Assembly: GCA_038258425.1 (NCBI GenBank)
Contig: JBBSPV010000028.1
Span: forward strand, 1-49,722
Source of the DNA: DATLGB01 sp038258425
GTDB taxonomy: Bacteria > Actinomycetota > Thermoleophilia > Solirubrobacterales > Solirubrobacteraceae
DNA length: 49,722 bases
Direction of reading: 5' to 3'
Part shown: positions 8,357 to 17,273 of the stretch, one piece after another
Layout of the letters: the number at the start of each line of letters is the position of its first letter
Numbering within the stretch: the first letter of the stretch is position 1
Translations under genes and position numbers: made by a program
The notes under the pieces: model-generated
Seen by the model: only the letters and a program-made list of their open reading frames with translations
The model's database searches: none
Told to the model about the DNA's origin: nothing

Positions 8357-9085
8357 TCAGTCTACGGATCGAGCGGCGGCCGGAGCCGCCCACGGCGCCT
8401 CGCCCGCCGCCCACAGCTCGTTGAGCCGCGCGGCGTCCTTGGCGGTGTCCAGGCACCGCCAGAAGCCGGCATGCCTCAACGCCCGCAGCCCGTCCGCGGC
8501 GGCGAGGCGCTCGAGCGGCTCGCGCTCGAGCACGGCGTCGTCGGCGAGGACGTCGAAGACGGACGGCTCGAAGCAGAAGAAGCCGCCGTTGATCCAGTGC
8601 CCCGAGCGCGGCTTCTCCTGAAAGCCGGTGACGCGGTCGCCCTCGAGCACCGCCACGCCGAACGGGAGCTCGGGCCGCACGACCGTCATCGTCGCCGCGC
8701 GCCCGTGCGCGTGGTGGTGGGCCAGCAGGCCGCGGAGGTCGATGTCGGCGAGCCCATCGGCGTAGGTCGCCATGAAGGTCCCGTCGCCGACGCGGTCGCG
8801 GACGCGGTGGAGGCGGCCGCCCGTCGGCGTGTCGAGGCCCGTGTCGACGCATTCGACCGTCACCCCCGTCCCCCAGTCCGTGCCGGCCGCGAAGGCCGCG
8901 ACCAGCTCGTGCCGGAAGCCCGTGCAGAGCACGAAGGCGTCGGCACCCTGGTCGCGGTAGAACTCGATCACGTGCCGCAGGATCGGCCGGTCGCCAATCT
9001 CGGCCAGCGGCTTGGGCAGGTCGGCGTCGCGCTGCTGCAGCCGCGTGCCCCGGCCGCCGCAGAGGATCACCACGGGCGGGAGCAT
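8357..9085 (-). CDS. Sugar-1-phosphate nucleotidyltransferase (RfbF-like)
   Basis: Transfers a nucleotide to a sugar 1-phosphate to make an activated sugar for surface polysaccharides. 242 residues. It has the N-terminal signature VILCGGRGTRLQQ then LPKPLAEIGDRPIL, the metal-binding YADGLADIDL, and WINGGFFCFEPSVFDVL followed by GFWRCLDTAKDAARLNELW near the C-terminus. The last two are typical of glucose-1-phosphate cytidylyltransferase (RfbF), which is about 257 residues long. Nucleotide and sugar specificity cannot be fixed by eye. It is divergent from the phosphatase gene and near a phosphomannomutase, rfbC and a glycosyltransferase, which fits cell-surface sugar metabolism. Confidence 0.82.
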   Translation of the reverse strand: MLPPVVILCGGRGTRLQQRDADLPKPLAEIGDRPILRHVIEFYRDQGADAFVLCTGFRHELVAAFAAGTDWGTGVTVECVDTGLDTPTGGRLHRVRDRVGDGTFMATYADGLADIDLRGLLAHHHAHGRAATMTVVRPELPFGVAVLEGDRVTGFQEKPRSGHWINGGFFCFEPSVFDVLADDAVLEREPLERLAAADGLRALRHAGFWRCLDTAKDAARLNELWAAGEAPWAAPAAARSVD

Positions 9086-9094
9086 CGCGCCCCG

Positions 9095-9127
9095 ACTCTA
9101 GGCGGACGCGAGGTTCCTGCGTAGCAT
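9095..9127. promoter_or_regulatory. Back-to-back -10-like boxes of a divergent promoter
   Basis: In the 48-nt gap between two divergent genes, TAGAGT (minus strand, 9100-9095) lies 9 nt before the nucleotidyltransferase ATG. TAGCAT (plus strand, 9122-9127) lies 6 nt before the phosphatase ATG. Neither gene has a Shine-Dalgarno sequence, which fits leaderless or very short-leader mRNAs. Confidence 0.5.
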
Positions 9128-9133
9128 CGCGCC

Positions 9134-10597
9134 ATGGTGCGGCCGAGCCAGGATCTCGAAGGCGACCGGGAGGCCCTCGGCGGCGCCGTCCGGGACGAGC
9201 AGGCCGCGGCCACCCGCGCGCAGGCCTGGGGGCGGCTCGAGCGCGAGCGGGCGGCCGCGAGCGACGACCCGGTGCTGCACGTGCGCGCGGCCGAGGACCA
9301 CGAGCGCGAGGCGGCCGACCACGGCCAGCGCGCCCGGGACGCGCACGCCGACCTCGAGCGCGAGGAGCGCCGCGGCGCCCGGACGCTCCGGCCCGAGGAG
9401 ACGCTGTTCGAGGCGCTGACCGCCGCGGGCCCCGACCCGGCGCTCGACCGCCTCACGCAGTTCGCCTCCCGGATGCTCGGCACGACCGTGTCGCTCGTGT
9501 CGCTCGTCGGCCCCTCCAGCCAGGTCTTCCCGGGCCAGGCCGGGCTCGCCGACGCCGGCCTGGAGGGCGTCCGCGACACCCCGTTGGAGCTGTCCATCTG
9601 CCGCCACGTCGTGGAGCGCGACGCCCCGCTGGTCGTGTCCGACGCTGCCGCCGACGACCTCCTCGGCGGCCACCCGGCCGTCACCGACGTCGGCATCGCC
9701 GCCTACGCAGGCGTGCCGTTGCACACGCAAGGCGCCCCCGTCGGCGCCCTGTGCGCGATGGAGCTGCACGCGCGCGAGTGGAGCGCCGCCGACGTCCAGC
9801 TGCTCGACGACTTCGCCCACACCGCCGAGGCGGTGCTCGAGGCGCGCTACGCGGGCCGCCTCGCGGTCCAGATCGCCGAGCGGGAGCGGCGGGCGTCGCG
9901 CGTGCTGCAGCAGTCGCTGATGCCCGACGACCTGCCGCTCGTGCCGCGCGTCCAGCTCGCGGCCGCCTACCGGCCGGCCGAGCACCTCGTGGGCGGCGAC
10001 TGGTACGACGCCTTCCGGCTGCCCGGCGACCGCGTGGCCTTCGCCCTCGGCGACGTCGTCGGCCACGGACTGCAGGCCGCCGCGGCCGCGGCGCAGCTGC
10101 GCAACGTCCTGCTCTCCCACCTGCTGCAGGATGCGTCGCCGGCCGTCGTCCTCGCCCGGCTCAACGACCTGGCCGCGGTCCGCGAGGACGTCGCCTTCTC
10201 CTCGACGGTCGTCGGCATCCTCGACCCCGCGACGGGGGAGCTCGAGTGGGCCGCCGCGGGCCACCCGCCGGCGGTCCTGTGCGCCGGCGGCCGCGCGACG
10301 GTCGACGCGGCCGCCGACAACCCGCTGCTCGCGGTGCGGCCGGCGTCGACGCCGTTGAGCTCGCGGAGGCTGAAGATGCATCCGGGCGACGCGCTGGTGC
10401 TCTACACGGACGGGCTCGTGGAGGAGCGGCCGGCCTCGCAGACCGAGGCGCGGCTCGAGCGGCTGCGACGGATCTGCGAGCGCCCGTGGGCGACGCCGCA
10501 GGCGCTCGTCGACAAGGTCCTCGCCGAGCTGCGGCCAGGACCCGCGGACGACGACGTGGCGCTGTTCGTCGTGCGCCTCGGCGAGCCCGAGGCCTAG
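9134..10597 (+). CDS. GAF-domain SpoIIE/PP2C-type protein phosphatase
   Basis: 487-residue signalling phosphatase of the kind that dephosphorylates anti-anti-sigma factors in partner-switching stress pathways. The N-terminal 85 residues are highly charged and likely helical (RERAAASDDPVLHVRAAEDHEREAADHGQ is split here for reading). A GAF domain follows (about 90-240, with SICRHVVERDAPLVVSDA and GVPLHTQGAPVGALCAM). Then comes a PP2C-type domain with the metal-binding GGDWYDAF, GDVVGHGLQAA, AGHPPAVL, LYTDGLVEER and DDDVALFVVR motifs. No anti-sigma gene is adjacent, so the target is unknown. The ATG follows TAGCAT by 6 nt. Confidence 0.88.
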   Translation: MVRPSQDLEGDREALGGAVRDEQAAATRAQAWGRLERERAAASDDPVLHVRAAEDHEREAADHGQRARDAHADLEREERRGARTLRPEETLFEALTAAGPDPALDRLTQFASRMLGTTVSLVSLVGPSSQVFPGQAGLADAGLEGVRDTPLELSICRHVVERDAPLVVSDAAADDLLGGHPAVTDVGIAAYAGVPLHTQGAPVGALCAMELHAREWSAADVQLLDDFAHTAEAVLEARYAGRLAVQIAERERRASRVLQQSLMPDDLPLVPRVQLAAAYRPAEHLVGGDWYDAFRLPGDRVAFALGDVVGHGLQAAAAAAQLRNVLLSHLLQDASPAVVLARLNDLAAVREDVAFSSTVVGILDPATGELEWAAAGHPPAVLCAGGRATVDAAADNPLLAVRPASTPLSSRRLKMHPGDALVLYTDGLVEERPASQTEARLERLRRICERPWATPQALVDKVLAELRPGPADDDVALFVVRLGEPEA

Positions 10598-10641
10598 CGC
10601 CCGCCCGGCGTCACCGATCGCCGTCCGTATCCTGCGCCGTC

Positions 10642-12006
10642 ATGGTCCCTTCCGGCATCTTCAAGGCCTACGACGTGCGCGGCCTCTACGGCGACGAGAT
10701 CGACGGCGACGTCGCCGAGGCCGTCGGCCGCGGCTTCGCCCGCGTCATCGCCGAGTTGTCGGGGACGCCGACGGATCGGCTGCGGCTGGGCCTCGGCCGT
10801 GACATGCGCCTGAGCGCGCCGGAGCTCGCCGGCCGCTACAGATCCGGCATGGTCGCCGAGGGCGCCCACGTGCTCGACGCGGGCATGGTGGGCACGGAGC
10901 AGCTGTACTTCCTCGTCGGCTCGCGAGAGCTCGACGGCGGCCTCATGTGCACCGCCTCGCACAACCCCGCGGCCTACACGGGCGCGAAGCTCGTGGAGCG
11001 CGGCGCGGTCGCCCTGTCGGGCGATCGCGGCCTGCAGGACATCCGCGCACAACTCGAGGCCGGCCTGCCCGAGCCGCCCGGCGGCGGCTCCGCCGAGGAC
11101 GTCGACGTCGCCGCGGAGTTCGAGGCCAAGGCCCTCTCGATGATCGACATGGACCGGGTCGTGCGCATGAAGGTCGTGGTCGACGGCGGCAACGGCATGG
11201 CGGGCCCCATGGTGGGCCCGGTTCTCGCGCGCCTGCCCATCGAGCTGGACACCTACTACTGGGAGCCCGACGGTCGGTTCCCTGACCACGAACCGAACCC
11301 CCTGCTGCCCGAGAACCGCAGGTTCATCATGGACATGGTCCTCGAGCGGGGCGCCGACCTCGGCATCGCCTGGGACGGGGACGCCGACCGCTGCTTCTTC
11401 ATCGACGACCGCGGCCGCTTCGTCGACGGCGACTTCCTCACCGCCCTGCTGGCCGAGTCCATCCTCGCCAAGCGTCCCGGCGCGGACATCCTCTACGACG
11501 TGCGCGCGTCCCGGGCGGTGCCCGACACGGTGGCCGCCCATGGCGGCACCGCGCACCTCAACCGCGTCGGCCACGCCTTCTTCAAGACGCGCATGCGCGA
11601 CGAGGGCGGCGTCTTCGGCGGCGAGGTCTCCGGCCACTACTACTTCGCCGACTTCTACAACGCCGACTCGGGCACCATCCCCGCCCTGCTGATCCTCGAG
11701 CTGCTCTCCGAGAAGGGCATCGGTCTGTCGGCTGCTCTCGACGCCTACCGCTCGACGTACTTCATCTCGGGCGAGATCAACTCGGAGGTCGCTGACCCGG
11801 CGGCCAAGATGGCCGAGCTGCAGGAGCACTACGCCGACGGCGAGGCCTCGCACCTCGACGGTGTCTCCGTCGACTACGCGGACTGGCACTTCAACGTGCG
11901 GCCGTCCAACACCGAGCCGTTGCTGCGGCTCAACCTCGAGAGCCTGGTCTCCGAAGCCGACATGGAGACCAGGCGCGACGAGGTGCTGGGGATCATCCGC
12001 AGGTGA
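10642..12006 (+). CDS. manB: Phosphomannomutase/phosphoglucomutase
   Basis: Interconverts hexose 6-phosphate and hexose 1-phosphate for nucleotide-sugar synthesis. 454 residues. All four domain motifs are visible: the phosphoserine loop TASHNP, the metal loop DGDADRC, the sugar-binding loop GGEVSGHYYF, and the phosphate-binding loop RPSNTEPLLRL at the C-terminus. The start IFKAYDVRGLYGDEID is typical. An open frame extends far upstream, but that part is a shadow of the phosphatase gene. TATCCT lies 8 nt before the ATG. Its stop overlaps the start of the next gene (GTGA), so the aminotransferase is translationally coupled to it. Confidence 0.94.
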   Translation: MVPSGIFKAYDVRGLYGDEIDGDVAEAVGRGFARVIAELSGTPTDRLRLGLGRDMRLSAPELAGRYRSGMVAEGAHVLDAGMVGTEQLYFLVGSRELDGGLMCTASHNPAAYTGAKLVERGAVALSGDRGLQDIRAQLEAGLPEPPGGGSAEDVDVAAEFEAKALSMIDMDRVVRMKVVVDGGNGMAGPMVGPVLARLPIELDTYYWEPDGRFPDHEPNPLLPENRRFIMDMVLERGADLGIAWDGDADRCFFIDDRGRFVDGDFLTALLAESILAKRPGADILYDVRASRAVPDTVAAHGGTAHLNRVGHAFFKTRMRDEGGVFGGEVSGHYYFADFYNADSGTIPALLILELLSEKGIGLSAALDAYRSTYFISGEINSEVADPAAKMAELQEHYADGEASHLDGVSVDYADWHFNVRPSNTEPLLRLNLESLVSEADMETRRDEVLGIIRR

Positions 12007-13121
12007 AGCTCCCACCCTTCGAGCTCGAGCGCTGGTTCATCCGGCACGAGTTGACCGCGCCCATCGACGCGTGCGCCTCCGACGTGGAGGCCCCGTCGAT
12101 GGCCGAGGTCCTCGCGCTGGCCGCGCCGGACGTCCAGGACGAATGGGAGGCACTCAGCCTGTCCTACACCGAGGCGCGCGGGCATCCGCGGCTGCGTGCG
12201 GCGATCGCCGGCCTCTACCCCGGGCTCGCCCCGGACGACGTCGTCGTCTTCACGGGCGCGCAGGAGGCCATCTTCGCCTGGGCCAACGCGACGTTCGAGC
12301 CAGGCGACCACGCCGTCGTGGTGTGGCCGGCGTACCAGTCCCTGCACGAGATCGCCCGGACCATGGGTGCCGACATCACCCCGATCGAGCTGCGCCATGA
12401 GGACGGCTGGGCGCTCGACCTCGACGCGATCCGCACCGCGCTGCGGCCGCAGACGCGCTCCGTCGTCGTGAACTTCCCGCACAACCCGACGGGCGCACAC
12501 CCGGACCGGGCCGTCTGGGCGGACCTCGTGGCCCTGTGCGAGGAGGCCGGCGTCGAGCTGTTCTCCGACGAGGTCTACCGCTGGGGCGAGCACGCGCCGG
12601 CCGAGCGGCTGCCCGCGGCGGTCGAGGCCTCCGAGCGTGCGATCAGCCTCGGCGTGATGTCCAAGACGTTCGCGGCGCCGGGCCTGCGCGTCGGCTGGAT
12701 CGCGTGCCGCGACCGGGCGGTGCTCGCGCGGATCGCCGCGGTGCGCGACTACACCACGGTGTGCTCCAGCGCGCCGAGCGAGCTGCTCGCCATCGCCGTC
12801 CTCGAGGCGCTGGAGGCGACCGTCGAGCGCACGCGCTCGATCGTCGAGCCGAACCTCGCGCTCCTCGACCGCTGGTTCGAGCGCTGGGCGGACGAGATGG
12901 AGTGGGTGCGTCCGCGCGGGGCGCCGATCGGCTACCCGCGGCTGACGGGCGGCCGCGACGCGGCGGTCTTCGCCCGGGAGCTGCTGGACGATCAGGGCGT
13001 GCTGCTCATGCCCGGCGCCGTCTACGGCGATCCGGGCCCGCATTTCCGCCTCGGCTTCGGCCGCCGGGACCTGCCGCAGGCGCTCGAGCGTCTCGACAGC
13101 TTCCTCGAGTCCCGCCGCTGA
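12003..13121 (+). CDS. PLP-dependent class I/II aminotransferase
   Basis: 372-residue fold-type I aminotransferase. The PLP lysine lies in LGVMSKTFAAPGLRVGWIA. NFPHNPTGA (the Asn/Pro motif), FSDEVYRWGEH (the Asp that contacts the PLP nitrogen) and the C-terminal PHFRLGFGRR (the carboxylate-binding Arg) complete the active site. The N-terminus LERWFIRHELTAPIDACASDVEAPSM is the pattern of a subgroup of putative aminotransferases with unknown substrate. The GTG start at 12003 overlaps the phosphomannomutase stop, so they form an operon, though no shared pathway is obvious. Confidence 0.88.
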   Translation: MKLPPFELERWFIRHELTAPIDACASDVEAPSMAEVLALAAPDVQDEWEALSLSYTEARGHPRLRAAIAGLYPGLAPDDVVVFTGAQEAIFAWANATFEPGDHAVVVWPAYQSLHEIARTMGADITPIELRHEDGWALDLDAIRTALRPQTRSVVVNFPHNPTGAHPDRAVWADLVALCEEAGVELFSDEVYRWGEHAPAERLPAAVEASERAISLGVMSKTFAAPGLRVGWIACRDRAVLARIAAVRDYTTVCSSAPSELLAIAVLEALEATVERTRSIVEPNLALLDRWFERWADEMEWVRPRGAPIGYPRLTGGRDAAVFARELLDDQGVLLMPGAVYGDPGPHFRLGFGRRDLPQALERLDSFLESRR

Positions 13122-13161
13122 GCCGCCCGCACGCCGGGGACTGATCTAGCCTCCGGCGCTC

Positions 13162-14046
13162 GTGGACCCGCTCATCGTCCTCTTCGGCGCCGGGGTCGGG
13201 CTCCTCGTCGGCATGACCGGCGTCGGCGGCGGGTCGATCATGACGCCGCTGCTGATCCTCGCCTTCGGCACCACCCCGGTGGTCGCCGTGGGCACCGACC
13301 TCGCCTACGCCGCGGTGACCAAGACCCTCGGCGGCTGGCGGCACCTGCGCGCGGGCACGGTCGACACGCGCCTGGCCCTGTGGATGGCCACCGGCAGCAT
13401 CCCCGGCGCGCTGGGCGGCGTGGCGGTGCTCGAGCGGCTGCGGCACGCGTCGGGCGTCGACTTCGACACGCTCGTGCTCGTGCTCGTCGGGGTCGCCGTG
13501 CTGGTGACGGGGCTGGCCACCGTCGGGCGCGCCGTCCTCGTGCGCGACGCCGCCGAGCGCGAGCGCGACGCCGTCCCGATGGCCCGTCGCCACAAGGTCG
13601 CGGCCGCAGCGCTGGGGCTCGGGGTGGGCGTCGTCCTGGGCCTGACCTCGGCGGGCAGCGGTGCCCTGATCGCCGTCGGGCTGATCCTCGGCTTCCGACT
13701 CACGCCGCGGCGGGTCGTCGGGACCGACATCTTCCACGCGGCGCTGCTGCTGTGGGTCGCGGCCCTCGCCCATCTGGTGAGCGGCAACCTCGACGTCGTG
13801 CTCATGCTCAACCTGCTGATCGGCTCCCTGCCCGGCGTCTACGCCGGCTCGGGCCTCGGCTCGCGCGCACCGGCCAAGGTCCTGCGACCGCTCATGGGGA
13901 CCGTGCTCTGCGTAGCCGGGACGCTGTTGTGCATCAAGGCCGGGGCGCCGGCGGGCATCGCCGTGGCGATCGGGATCGCGGCGGCCCTGGGCGGCGTCGC
14001 CTGGCTCGTCGGGCGGGCCCCGCGCCGCGTGCGGGGCGCGACGTGA
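13162..14046 (+). CDS. TauE/SafE-family sulfite/anion exporter
   Basis: 294-residue polytopic membrane protein with two repeats of the TauE/SafE fold. The first begins GVGLLVGMTGVGGGSIMTPLLIL (near 11-33) and the second LGLTSAGSGALIAVGLILGFRLTPRRVVGTD. Both have the glycine-rich loop and VGTD motif of the family. Such proteins export sulfite, sulfoacetate or related anions. Its position upstream of cysDNC supports a sulfur role, but this is inference. GTG start; TAGCCT lies 9 nt upstream. Its TGA overlaps the start of the next gene. Confidence 0.88.
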   Translation: MDPLIVLFGAGVGLLVGMTGVGGGSIMTPLLILAFGTTPVVAVGTDLAYAAVTKTLGGWRHLRAGTVDTRLALWMATGSIPGALGGVAVLERLRHASGVDFDTLVLVLVGVAVLVTGLATVGRAVLVRDAAERERDAVPMARRHKVAAAALGLGVGVVLGLTSAGSGALIAVGLILGFRLTPRRVVGTDIFHAALLLWVAALAHLVSGNLDVVLMLNLLIGSLPGVYAGSGLGSRAPAKVLRPLMGTVLCVAGTLLCIKAGAPAGIAVAIGIAAALGGVAWLVGRAPRRVRGAT

Positions 14047-15020
14047 GCTACAGGTGCCTGCCGCTGCCGACGCCGTTCGCGGTCGGGGCGGTCAACGCCT
14101 GGCTCATCGAGGACGAGCCGCTGACCCTCGTCGACTGCGGGCCGAACTCGGGCAGCGCGCTCGACGCGCTCGAGACCGGGCTGCGGGAGCTCGGCCACCG
14201 CCTCGAGGATCTCGGCCGGATCGTCATCACGCACCAGCACGTCGATCACGAGGGCCTGGCCGGGATCGTCGCCCGCCGCTCGGGCGCGGAGGTCTGCGCG
14301 CTCGACCGGCTCGTCGGCGTGCTCGAGGACTACGCCGGCCACTGGGACCGCGAGGACGCGCTGGCGGAGTCGCTCATGCGCCGCCACGGGCTCGACGGCG
14401 ACCTCGTGACGACGCTGCGCGCCACCGCCCGCAGCCTGCGCGGCTGGGGCGCGCCGGTGCCGGTCGGCCGCGCCCTGACCGACGGCCAGTCGCTCGAGTT
14501 CGCCGGCCTCAGGCTCGAGGTCCTCCACCGCCCGGGCCACTCGCCGTCGGACACGGTGTTCCACGACGCCGAGCGCGGGGTGCTCATCGGCGGGGACCAC
14601 CTGCTGGGCCACATCTCCTCCAACCCGGTGCTCGCGCTCGCCCTCGGCGGCAGGTCGGGCGACCCCGCCGACGGACGCCCCAAGCCGCTGCTGCGCTACC
14701 TCGAGTCGCTGGCCGCGACGCGCGCCATGGCCGTCGAGGTCGTCCTGCCCGGCCACGGACAGCCGGTGACCGACGTCGCCGGGCTCATCGACAGCCGCCT
14801 CGCCATGCACGACCGGCGGGCGGCGAAGATCGCCGGCCTGCTGGCCGAGGCCGGGCCGCTGACCGCGCACGAGGTCTGCCGCCGCCTGTGGGGCGATACG
14901 GCGCTGACCCAGCCGCTGCTGACCCTCTCGGAGGCCGTCGGCCACCTCGACCTGCTCCAGTCGCGCGGCGAGGCCGTGGAGGACGTCGGCGGACCGGTCA
15001 GCGTCTGGGCCGCGACGTGA
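14043..15020 (+). CDS. MBL-fold metallo-hydrolase
   Basis: 325-residue metallo-beta-lactamase-fold enzyme. Zinc ligands: THQHVDHEG (the HxHxDH motif with Gln and Val in the x positions), then HRPGHSPSDTVF, GGDHLLG and LPGHGQPV. After the hydrolase domain there is a helical C-terminal domain (about 245-325, RRAAKIAGLLAEAGPLTAHEVCRRLWG), as in RNase-Z/LACTB2-like and glyoxalase II-like proteins. The GTG at 14043 overlaps the TauE-like stop, so they are coupled. In this sulfur neighbourhood a persulfide dioxygenase-like or thioester hydrolase role is possible but unproven. Confidence 0.88.
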   Translation: MSYRCLPLPTPFAVGAVNAWLIEDEPLTLVDCGPNSGSALDALETGLRELGHRLEDLGRIVITHQHVDHEGLAGIVARRSGAEVCALDRLVGVLEDYAGHWDREDALAESLMRRHGLDGDLVTTLRATARSLRGWGAPVPVGRALTDGQSLEFAGLRLEVLHRPGHSPSDTVFHDAERGVLIGGDHLLGHISSNPVLALALGGRSGDPADGRPKPLLRYLESLAATRAMAVEVVLPGHGQPVTDVAGLIDSRLAMHDRRAAKIAGLLAEAGPLTAHEVCRRLWGDTALTQPLLTLSEAVGHLDLLQSRGEAVEDVGGPVSVWAAT

Positions 15021-15084
15021 CGCCGCGCGGAAGGACACGGGCGAGGGGCGCGGCGCTCGGGCCGGGTAGCCTGCCCCGCGCCGC

Positions 15085-15990
15085 ATGACCTACGAGCTGC
15101 CCCACCTCGCCGCCCTCGAGTCCGAGGCCATCCACCTGATGCGCGAGGTGGCCGCCGAGTTCGAGCGTCCCGCGCTGCTCTTCAGCGGGGGCAAGGACTC
15201 GATCGTGCTGCTGCGCCTCGCCGAGAAGGCGTTCCGGCCCGGCCGCTTCCCGTTCCCGATCATGCACGTGGACACCGGGCACAACTTTCCCGAGGTCCTC
15301 GCCTTCCGCGACACGCGGGTGGCCGAGCTCGGCGAGCGGCTGATCGTCGCCTCCGTCGAGGACTCCATCGCCGCCGGCCGCGCGGTCGAGGAGACCGGGC
15401 CGCGCGCCTCGCGCAACCGGCTGCAGACCGTCACGCTGCTCGACGCCATCGAGACCCACGGCTTCGACGCGCTCTTCGGCGGCGCGCGGCGCGACGAGGA
15501 GCGGGCGCGGGCCAAGGAGCGGATGCTGTCCTTCCGCGACGACTTCGGCCAGTGGGACCCGCGCGCCCAGCGGCCCGAGCTGTGGAACCTCTACAACGGC
15601 CGCATCCGCCGCGGCGAGCACGTCCGCGCCTTCCCCCTGTCGAACTGGACCGAGCTCGACGTCTGGCAGTACCTCGCCCAGGAGCGGCTCGAGCTGCCGT
15701 CGATCTACTTCGCCCACGAGCGCGACGTGTTCGAGCGCGACGGCATGCTCTACGCGATGTCCGAGCACGTGACGCTCGGCGCCGGCGAGCAGCCGTTCGT
15801 GACCTCCGTGCGCTACCGGACCGTCGGCGACCTCACGGTCACCGGCGCGGTGCGCTCCACGGCCACGACCCTCGAGGCTGTGGTCGCCGAGATCGCCGCC
15901 ACCCGCGTCACCGAGCGCGGCGAGACGCGCGCGGACGACCGCGCCACGGAGGCCGCCATGGAGGATCGCAAGAAGGAGGGGTACTTCTGA
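15085..15990 (+). CDS. cysD: Sulfate adenylyltransferase small subunit CysD
   Basis: Catalytic subunit of ATP sulfurylase that makes adenosine 5'-phosphosulfate from sulfate and ATP. 301 residues, normal length. It has the PP-loop SGGKDS at 34-39, MHVDTGHNFPEVLAFRD, FGGARRDEERARAKER and the C-terminal RKKEGYF ending typical of the family. It is the first gene of cysD-cysN-cysC. TAGCCT lies 12 nt upstream of the ATG. Its stop overlaps the next start. No cysH, sulfite reductase or sulfate permease genes lie in the window. Confidence 0.97.
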   Translation: MTYELPHLAALESEAIHLMREVAAEFERPALLFSGGKDSIVLLRLAEKAFRPGRFPFPIMHVDTGHNFPEVLAFRDTRVAELGERLIVASVEDSIAAGRAVEETGPRASRNRLQTVTLLDAIETHGFDALFGGARRDEERARAKERMLSFRDDFGQWDPRAQRPELWNLYNGRIRRGEHVRAFPLSNWTELDVWQYLAQERLELPSIYFAHERDVFERDGMLYAMSEHVTLGAGEQPFVTSVRYRTVGDLTVTGAVRSTATTLEAVVAEIAATRVTERGETRADDRATEAAMEDRKKEGYF

Positions 15991-17273
15991 GCACCTCGAG
16001 CCTGTTGCGGATCGTCACCGCCGGCTCCGTCGACGACGGCAAGTCGACGCTCATCGGCCGGCTGCTGTTCGACTCCAAGGAGATCCTCGCCGACCAGCTC
16101 GCGCACCTCGAGGACGTCTCCGCTCGCCGTGGCCTGGACACCGTCGACCTCGCGCTGCTCACGGACGGCCTGCGCGCCGAGCGCGAGCAGGGCATCACCA
16201 TCGATGTCGCCTACCGCTACTTCGCGACGGCGCGGCGGAAGTTCATCCTCGCCGACTGCCCCGGGCACGTGCAGTACACGCGCAACATGGTCACGGGCGC
16301 CTCGACCGCCGACGTGGCCATCGTGCTCGTCGACGCGCGCGAGGGCCCGACGGAGCAGACCCGCCGGCACACGTTCCTGGCCTCGCTGCTCGGCATTCGC
16401 CACGTGGTCTTCGCGATCAACAAGATGGACCTCGTCGACTGGGACGAGGGAGTCTTCGAGCGCATCGAGCGCGAGCTGGACGCGTTCACCACCCGCCTGG
16501 AGATCCCCGACCTCGCCTTCATCCCGGTCAGCGCCCTGCACGGCGACAACGTCGTCGAGCGCTCGGCCCACACGCCGTGGTACGGCGGGTCGCCGCTGCT
16601 GTGGTACCTCGAGCACCTGCACGTCGCCTCGGACCGCAACCTCATCGACGTCCGGTTCCCGGTCCAGTACGTCGTGCGGCCCCGGACCGACGCCCACCAC
16701 GATTACCGCGGCTACGCGGGCCAGGTGTCCGGCGGCGTGCTCAAGCCCGGCGACGACGTCCTCGTCCTGCCCTCCGGCGCCGCCTCCACGATCGCCCGCC
16801 TGGAGACCTTCGACGGCGACGTGGCCGAGGCGTTCCCGCCCATGTCGATCACCCTGCACCTGGCGGACGACCTCGACGTCAGCCGCGGCGATCTCATCTG
16901 CCGCCCGGGCAACCACCCGCAGGCCGCGCGCGAACTCGACGCGATGATCTGCTGGATGAGCGAGGCGCCGGTCCGTCCCGGAGCCCGCCTGGCGATCAAG
17001 CAGACCACGCGCACGGGGCGCGCGATCCTCGACGACCTGCGCTACCGGCTCGACGTCAACACGCTGCACCGCGACGAGGACGCCAGGGAGCTCGCCCTCA
17101 ACGACATCGGCCGCGTCACCCTGCGCCTGAGCGCACCCCTGATGGTCGATCCCTACCGCCGCAACCGCGCGACGGGCTCGTTCATCCTCGTCGACGAGGC
17201 CCGCAACGACACCGTGGCCGGCGGCATGATCCTCGGGCCGGCCGAGGGCGCCGAGGCGGCCGGGGCGGCGTGA
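15987..17273 (+). CDS. cysN: Sulfate adenylyltransferase GTPase subunit CysN, with CTG start
   Basis: GTPase subunit that couples GTP hydrolysis to sulfate activation by CysD. 428 residues. It has the P-loop GSVDDGKS at 13-20, REQGITIDVAYRYF (switch I), DCPGHVQYTRNMVTGAS (switch II) and NKMDLV, followed by two beta-barrel domains. No ATG, GTG or TTG lies where the family N-terminus requires one. A CTG at 15987 overlaps the cysD TGA (CTGA) and has a strong GGAGGGG ribosome site 6 nt upstream, giving STSSLLRIVTAGSVDDGKS, the length expected. A TTG at 16005 is possible but too close to the P-loop. It is separate from CysC, not a CysNC fusion. Confidence 0.95.
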   Translation: MSTSSLLRIVTAGSVDDGKSTLIGRLLFDSKEILADQLAHLEDVSARRGLDTVDLALLTDGLRAEREQGITIDVAYRYFATARRKFILADCPGHVQYTRNMVTGASTADVAIVLVDAREGPTEQTRRHTFLASLLGIRHVVFAINKMDLVDWDEGVFERIERELDAFTTRLEIPDLAFIPVSALHGDNVVERSAHTPWYGGSPLLWYLEHLHVASDRNLIDVRFPVQYVVRPRTDAHHDYRGYAGQVSGGVLKPGDDVLVLPSGAASTIARLETFDGDVAEAFPPMSITLHLADDLDVSRGDLICRPGNHPQAARELDAMICWMSEAPVRPGARLAIKQTTRTGRAILDDLRYRLDVNTLHRDEDARELALNDIGRVTLRLSAPLMVDPYRRNRATGSFILVDEARNDTVAGGMILGPAEGAEAAGAA

